Positions 56,540 through 64,000 of a DNA stretch of 64,000 nt are shown piece by piece (position 1 is the first letter of the stretch; each line of letters starts with the position of its first letter). The translations under genes and the position numbers were made by a program. The notes under the pieces were generated by a model that was not told where the DNA came from, searched no databases, and worked only from the letters and a program-made list of their open reading frames with translations. The DNA lies in assembly GCA_964019055.1 (NCBI GenBank), contig OZ025213.1, forward strand, positions 6,002,472-6,066,471, written 5' to 3'. Origin of the DNA: Anthopleura xanthogrammica (lineage: Eukaryota; Cnidaria; Anthozoa; Actiniaria; Actiniidae).

Positions 56540-59178
56540 TACCCAGGCCACCCGGTTTAGAGGGGAGGGGGTGGGGAGTTCCTACCAGGCGCCATTGTTT
56601 TTACCTCATCTGCTAGTACAATTGCATGATAAAGCCCCAGCACCTGGAACATTCCATGACTTTACACTGTAAAAATAGTTACTTTTCGGTTGTTTTGTAG
56701 TTGCATGGCTATTCTTTTAATAAAGTGTGTTATTAGTTCATATACTTTCGATTGATGAGTTTTTCTTTATCTTTGGCCTCGCGGTTTGGTAATGGAAAAA
56801 TTACTTTAAACCAAAGGGGAAATTGTCGATGTTGACCAAGGTATAAATAAATCCAAATAAGGAAATGTTTACGTGTTCAATGTAATTCAGGTATTGTTTT
56901 CCCTTCCTTTTGAAGTCTTGCTGTGGGGGGTGAGCTGAGGGAGCTGAACACTGTTGAGGATGTACTTCAGTGCTAAGGAGAGGGCTGGATGAAATGCAAG
57001 ACAGGCAAGGCAGTTAGATCGTGCCAGATCGTGTTATCGATGCCCGTATGTTTCAAACCACCTATAGATATATAGTTCACTGATGCCTTTTCGTACACGA
57101 GTAAAGACTGAAATGATTAACTTAATAATGTCGGCAAATTCCCTCGCGGCAAAGAACTAAGCCGCTTTGTTGACTGAGAAAACCTAACGTTTTCGTAGTG
57201 AAGCGATATGCATTTCCTGCTTGAAACAGAAAAACATACTTAAGTTTAAGCAAGGGTTAGTTCGAAAATCGGACAACATTTCCGTGTTGTGTCTTGAAAA
57301 AGCATTCAAACTCGGCTGTTTCATTGTCAGGAAAAGTTTTGCTCTTAAACCTTAAAATATTTTCGTTTTCGTCGAAGTGCCGAACATAAATAAAATAAAC
57401 TAGTTACCATGCAAAAATAATTCCTACACCATTCACCTAAAACGTGAAATCCGGTTTTGTATTCCATTACATTCTAAGTACTCCTTCTGACCCATTTTTA
57501 TACACACCTAAAAATAATCCGTATTTATACCTCAAAGTTTTAGCATTTTTTTTAAGCAAGTGAAAATAGAAATACAGGAAAGATTTTTCTTCCGCTATAG
57601 CTTTGAAAACACTTAATAATAATGTAGTATATCTAAATCAATTTTTGGATATTTCGGGATTGGGTCGAAATTTGAAAATAAAATCAAAATGAATCCTAAG
57701 TCATGGCCATTGCAAATTTTTCTCAGCCATGTTTGTCGCTTGGGATCTCAACTTCTCTTTTTATTTATTTCGCCACTGCACTTCATTCAAACTTATTAGA
57801 CAGAAATATTTATCCCCCGTGTTGCATGAGGAGTGTTGAGGAGTTCAATCAGTTCTAGAAGAAATAATGGAAACATTTCCGCTTTGTCTTGACTGAATGG
57901 AGAAATTTTCAATGCGTTTGAAATACCTACACTTACAGTTACGAAGAGTGAAGGTCAAACGCCCCTTTAGTAGTTTACCCAGAAGCATGCAAGAGATGCC
58001 TACAGTATATATCCAAAGATAAATCGCTAAATTTGGTATTATCAATATTCATCGGCCATCATTTCTGTCGTTTATTATATTCCATTTTCAATAGAAAATC
58101 CCCAAATCTATTAACTGCCCAAGATATCTAAAAACAATGTGTCAGAAAAAGAGAGAGAAGATGAAGGTCTAGAGAAGGAGAGAGTGGGAGAGAAGCTAGA
58201 GTTAAATAAATGTCCTCTAAAAGTAAGACCAGCTTTTACGGATTCTTAACCTTGGTATTACGTGGGTAATTCCACGCGTACATCTAACAAATAAACAGTC
58301 ACTCAAGATAATAACACTAAATCTATATTTAAGTGCGAAAGCGATAAGGTAGATTCTAGAAGATTGAAAAATTTATGATTTTATTTTATCGGCCATTAGG
58401 ATAACACATCTGATAGCTCTCTATAGATTGTGCTAAAAGTTGTTTTTTCATAGTCTTGCTCGATAGGCCTAATAAAATAAGTGTTTTAGGAATAATGGAC
58501 ATATTTTTGGCGCAGATTGTTTGGAATTCCACTTGGTAAAATAGTCCGTGCGTCAGAGGAATTAATATTATGATTATCCCAGCAATTTATACAAACCTAA
58601 GATATTTATACTCTTCAAGAAACTGGCAGCTATTTAACCTCGAAATGTTCAGGTGTCTTAGTGGTTAAAGCCAGACGGCTACAAAATCGTATTGAGAAGA
58701 CAACTGAAGACAACTAAATATATATATCTCCTCTGCGAACACTTGCTTAAGTAGCTAAAGTGTTCTAAGCATGTTAGCTAATGTGCCGGCAGGTCGTACG
58801 ATGTTCAGTAAAATCATTTTTTTTTTATGACAAGAGCTGAACAATTTATTTAGAAGTGTTTATTGAAAGGCGAGGGGTGGTTTGATGCTGCTTTTACCAA
58901 AGCAGTTTTGAAAACCAGTAGATTGAAAATTGATGGTGATAAAAGGACCTTGGGGTGGTCTTTCTTCGCCACTCTTTAAAAATTCATTCGTGCGGATCAG
59001 AAAACAATTAATTAGTGCGGTTGTGATGGTGCGGAATTATAACCATGCTTGCATCATGCATCAGTCACCATTATCAGTCATCATCATCACTCCATCATCT
59101 TCTTATCAGGAATCTCCTCAGTACCATCGTTGCCACTGCCGCTCATCACATTATCATGCATCATTACCATCATCACCT

Positions 59179-59420
59179 GGGGCGGACCTAGGATTTTGAG
59201 TAGAGGTAGCCTGAGTATCAGGCCTTCGAAGCTGGGGCCTGGGAGAGGGGGAGGGGAAAGAGGGAAAGGAAGGCCTGAGGCTCTCCTTCCTCTCTCTCTC
59301 TCCCCTCCTTACCCTCCCCTCCCCTCCTTACCCTCCCCCCTCCCCTCTGAGAGCCTGATACTCAGGCTAGAGTAGAGGGGTCACAAAATCAAGAAGATGC
59401 TCCTTTTGCTATACCTAACA
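59179..59420. mobile_element. GGGGCGGACC-type element, split by a nested insertion
   Basis: The left part (GGGGCGGACCTAGGATTTTG) and the part after 59378 (TCACAAAATCAAGAAGATGC, TCCTTTTGCTATACCTAACA) match the layout of the element at 33333-33466. They are interrupted by the element at 59207-59369. The right end is truncated or diverged. Confidence 0.55.
59207..59369. mobile_element. Nested MITE with 17-bp inverted ends and 9-bp target duplication
   Basis: TAGCCTGAGTATCAGGC (59207-59223) is the exact reverse complement of GCCTGATACTCAGGCTA (59353-59369). GAGTAGAGG flanks both sides (59198-59206 and 59370-59378). The 163-bp body is purine-rich then pyrimidine-rich. A 9-bp duplication fits Mutator-like DNA transposons. 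Confidence 0.75.
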
Positions 59421-60978
59421 AACTAATCAGTTACAACCATGATTTTCTTCATCATCGCGGAACTCACTGAGTTAGGCAGGACATAGGAATTAAGACAGTT
59501 ATATCCAAAATAAACACTTCGCCTTGGAATTGTCACTGCAATCTTTATTACGTAATCTAGATTTGAAGAAGCTTTTTCGGATAAAAATTTTGCAAAGCTA
59601 CGGTTCATTGATACCGCCGGGCCAATTCTGGTAAAACAGGTTTTTAGCCCATCAGAGCGTGTTGCTGTCTATCTGTCGTTTGGTGTATGTAGTATATAGA
59701 AATGAAGATAGCTCAATCATAAGGATCTTGAGGATATCCAAGATGACTTGAACATTTTCCCATAATTTAAGAGCGTAAAATACAGAAAACCGGTATAAAA
59801 CACGGACAACAATGGTTTCCTCAACAGAACAGTAAAGACATCTTTCGAATTCTAAAGATTTTCTATTGCAAACCGACCTAAAACTCCGTCCAATTCAGGC
59901 TAATACTTGCCCTTTAGTAGTTTAGCAGGTAGCTACTATGTCACAGTATTTATATCCAGATTTGAATGGGAAAAACTTGCCAAGAAGATGACATAGTATT
60001 GATTGAAATAAAGTGTCTTACCACGAACTAGTTTCTTAGTCTCTTTATATGTTATTTACATGTCATAGCGGAGTTGACAATGGTGCTATATATATATCAT
60101 TTATATTTATGTCCACTTCGATAATTCTACGCATCTTATTGCGTGAGAGGCACTTGTTTCATTATCCTCGTACCTATATTAGTTACCACTGAAATCATGC
60201 AAACAAAGATTGAACTGGTTTAACAGGTTGGACTACATTGGTTTAATTAATGATGCCATTTTCAACCCGTGCTTTGACATTTTCTCATTTTGTCAGATAT
60301 TGAGCGATAATCCGCATCGTAAAGTTGGTAGCCACAAAGCGCAATTGGATTACTACACATAAGTATGTCCATATATATATTGGTTAGAGAACAACGACGT
60401 ACTAAACTCCGTGGGAGTAGAACGAAAAAATTGCTTCTCAAAATTTGTACTTTTTTCTTCGAATTCAGAAAAAAAAAATTTTTTCAAGTTATCAGACCCA
60501 TGGCCCAGCTAACATCTACATAGTAGTTAGAATAATAAGCTAGAATCATTTCATTGTGCATACCCCGATCATGCGCAATGTCGATTCGATTACTTAGTTA
60601 CCTCGATGACAACACCTGATTCACGTCAATATGCATGGAAATGAAGCCTTGTCAGTCATTAACTTGAAAGATGTTTAAAGCTCTGATGGTATAGTATGTA
60701 ACCCACAAGACTGGGAGAACAATTATTTAAAGTATCCATAACTGGTTTAGTTGTCACGTAGTAGAATTGGCGCATGATTGAAGACATGCAGCTCGTCGTT
60801 GGGACTTCCTTTCCAGAAATGAATCGGAATATCTTACGTAATTGCGGAATCATATTTGTTAAGCAGAATGGAGATTTGAGAAGGAAGATTTTTTGTATCT
60901 GTTTGACTTTTAACTTTTTCGAACTTCCTTTTTATATAATTCTTCATTCCTTCACTCTTTCCATTCTTCCTTCCTTTT

Positions 60979-61234
<256 letters not shown>

Positions 61235-62065
61235 CAATATTCAGCACACATGTACATCAGTCTTATATTGAATTTCATAAACTGAAGATAAGTTGTTGTC
61301 ATAATGTGACAGACCAAAGAAAAAGAAAAACGACGAAAACGAAATAGACAGTAGATAACTTCGCATGCCAAGATAAATATCCACATTGAACTGGTGACTT
61401 CACATGCCAAGATAAATATCCATACTGTACTGTATAAATATTGGAAGTAGATAACATACAGGCTTAGTACAAAGGGGCTTATGGTGTCTAGCTCTCTCGT
61501 TTGGTAGAACAATAATGTTCAACGTCATTATCATCCGTCTAAGCTCTTAATCGACGTCTGTTGAGAAGCTAGAGCAGAGTATGCAGAAAGATGCAATGAC
61601 AGTCAAGAGCGCGCGAATTCTTTATTCACCGTACATTTACAATATATTTCCACAAGAGGATATGTAATAAATCCTTACAAAAGGTGAGTTAAGTGAGGAC
61701 CTATCCTTGATACAGCAAAAGATAAGAAAATATCTTTAATTTGGCGACAATTTGCCCATCATGAAGACTAATCCGTCGGGGGATAGTTCAACTGGGAGAT
61801 AATCCGTTGGTTATATTGTGTGTTGCTGAATGAATATGGCACAAAGTTAATTATGTGTGCCCCCGCGATAGAGACCAAGACGATTGGGTTTAATGGAATA
61901 TGGATTATTTTCTTAAACTGGATCACGTACATGCAGTCGTAATATCATCAAGATCAACACTGATGAAGGTGTTTTTAATGAGCAGCAGCAACAGCAGCAT
62001 TCATAAATCAAACGAAGCAACGCTATCATTGATTAATGGTCACATTATAATTACTGTCATAGACG

Positions 62066-62540
62066 ATATTATAAATCATCATCATCGTCATCATCGTCAT
62101 CATCGTCATCATTGTTCGACAACATCATGGTTCCTGTTATTATCAGCATCAAGTGCAAATTTCATCTTCTCACACACAAACTCGGCATCATCGGCATCAT
62201 GATCAATCTGAATGCCATCCTGACTTCCTACCATTACCAGTATCAGCAGAATCATAACATCATCATCATCATCATCATCATCGTCACCATCATCAAGATC
62301 AATATTATCGATCAAAAACACTACATAATGTCAACGGTATCAATAACAGAACTTGAATATCACCAACATCATAGTGACAGCATTATCATCATAATCATGT
62401 TATCATCCACACCATCAGCAAAAGCATCATGATGCACATCATCGACAATAGCGCGCATCTTTGCTCACAATTCATTACCAGCACCAACAGATAACAATTG
62501 TCATCATTATCATCATCATCACCATGGTATATCATTTTCA
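62066..62540 (+). repeat. ATC/CAT-rich low-complexity region
   Basis: Stretches of CATCATCATC and CGTCATCATC alternate with less repetitive DNA for about 470 bp. It resembles the array at 40098-40712 in composition, not in unit sequence. Confidence 0.75.
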
Positions 62541-62954
62541 TCATCATCTCCATGTATCCTCTGCATTAGCGATTCACCTTGGCTGTCATTTTTTCGCACT
62601 ACTGATAACGCCAACATAACTTGCATGACAGGCGGGCATCAAGATTAAGTCATCTTCACCACAAGATAGATACATCAAGATCACCGTCAAAACAGTGCTT
62701 AGTTATTGCATGATACTCGCATTGCATTGACAACGTTAACTTTCATTAGCGCAATGATTCTTTGTTGTGACGATTTACGTACACAGGCATACTTATACCA
62801 AAGTGCTTCTTCCAGACAAGGATTGTTTTATTCTGAGTAGCTACGCGTGTAAGTGAAAGACATATTTTAAGACATACATGTCTCTCTGCGGTGTCATGGC
62901 AAATATCTCAACCCAGACCATCCTTTCCAAGCATAGGTCTAAACAATTCTATAG

Positions 62955-63188
62955 TTACACTTTTATGACGTTAGGGATATTCTTTTTCCCCATTCTAAAA
63001 GTGTGTTGCTTCTCACAACTTTGCTTGGCAAATATCTTTCTATTTTTAAACAGCCCATTCAAGTCTACTAATTGTTCAAAATCTTTTTGTGCAATATTCA
63101 AAGCCACAGCGAGCGTCAAAGTGGTCTCTGTGTCGCCAGTCCGTCCAGAATATTCGACTGATTGTTCTACGCGTGTGACAATGATTTG
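62955..63188 (-). other. Uncharacterised open stretch, possible exon or transposon fragment
   Basis: Minus strand, 77 codons from just after a TAG at 63189-63191 (usable as a TAG acceptor) to TAA at 62955-62957, without an early methionine. The translation looks protein-like: RVEQSVEYSGRTGDTETTL, then AVALNIAQKDFEQLVDLNGL and RMGKKNIPNV. I recognise no family. It could be a 3' exon of a gene extending beyond the window, a decayed mobile-element fragment, or chance. Confidence 0.2.
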
Positions 63189-64000
63189 CTAGCTTCCAAT
63201 TCCGCGAGTGCACTTTCTAATTTCTCCCATAATAACCTTTATCAGAATACTCTCAGCTTAATGGAAGTGAATCAGAGAGAGAGAATAATTCCGCTACGAA
63301 ATAGCTGGCTAATCGCGTAGAGATCTTAGCTCAATCGATAGAGTAAAGAATAGTACTACTTGAAATTACATTTCTGTCCTTTCAGAAACGACAAAACATA
63401 AATTCCTGGGTGTTCCTGACGAAATAGCAAAACCTGTTTTGTCAAAGTTTTAAATGGAAAATTTTATTTATAACGGCAGAAGATATAACGATTGGGTGGA
63501 AATCCATAATATTTATCCTATTGTACTTTGCCTAAAAGGAAAAAATAATTCCGGAGCGTTCTGCAGTACCTATGGTGAGCCACAGTTAGTTGCCGACGAA
63601 AGTTGATTATACCTAAAAGGTTACTGCAATTTTAATCCCTGTCACGTTAGCTCGAAAAAAGGCGAAAATCTTAATCAAGCAGTCTATATCCTCCCTCTTT
63701 TATTATTTCTCAGGAACAGAAAAAGGTTTTGATTCTAGAAAAAAACAGGCTTCACATGTGTTTTCCTCATCACAAAATTAAAAATTTTCAATTCTTAAGA
63801 TTTTTATTATTTTATCAGTAGGACTCCTACTTTTCTTGGGATTCTATTGAGAAAAAAATCGGGTATATTTACTCAAGACTTTCGCTTCACGCAGATATAA
63901 AAAGAAACTATTTTATTGCTTAAATAATGGTTTTTATGAATAGTGGTTGGTAAGCATTTTTTACCACCTTGCTGTAAATATTTCTCAATTGCTGCTGACA

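Noticed and set aside
63321..63350. Possible tRNA A-box (TTAGCTCAATCGATAGAGT)
   Set aside because: No matching B box or acceptor stem follows at tRNA distance.

Overview
This window looks like nuclear DNA of an animal, most likely a cnidarian (anthozoan). The reasons are AT-rich DNA, GT-AG introns, long repeat-filled intergenic stretches, many short inverted-repeat elements, a tRNA-derived SINE of a kind I associate with cnidarian genomes, and a metazoan gene set (Rab33, storkhead box, SPARC, INPP4, RNF14, rhodopsin-class GPCR). The species cannot be fixed from the sequence alone. No prokaryotic operon, CRISPR array or viral genome is visible.

Layout. 1-3.8 kb holds repeats only. 3.8-5.9 kb (minus) is a two-exon Rab33-like GTPase. 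8.5-9.8 kb (minus) is an intronless class A GPCR. 12.3-18.1 kb (minus) is a storkhead-box (STOX-like) gene with two coding exons. 22.3-31.6 kb (plus) is a seven-exon secreted protein: a signal peptide, then about 1,400 residues of threonine/serine/proline/alanine/glutamate decapeptide repeats, then a SPARC-type follistatin-like plus EF-hand module. 34.0-50.7 kb (minus) is a 34-exon inositol polyphosphate 4-phosphatase (INPP4). I reconstructed it exon by exon; its length is exactly 1,000 codons including the stop, and every intron phase agrees. 50.9-52.7 kb (plus) is a two-exon RNF14-like RBR ubiquitin ligase, head to head with INPP4 across about 210 bp. 52.7-64 kb has no convincing gene but many MITE-like elements, palindromes and microsatellites.

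The two most notable proteins have uncommon architectures. One is a mucin-SPARC chimera, a plausible calcium-binding glycoprotein of the extracellular matrix or skeleton. The other is an INPP4 whose N-terminus carries a PH domain resembling sesquipedalian/PHETA, which the vertebrate INPP4A/B proteins I know do not have. The genes show no shared pathway. Rab33, INPP4 and PHETA-type PH domains all relate to endomembrane traffic, but that proximity may be chance.

All coordinates come from reading the sequence by eye. Gene models rest on splice-site consensus, intron phase continuity and recalled family sequences, with no alignment or transcript data.
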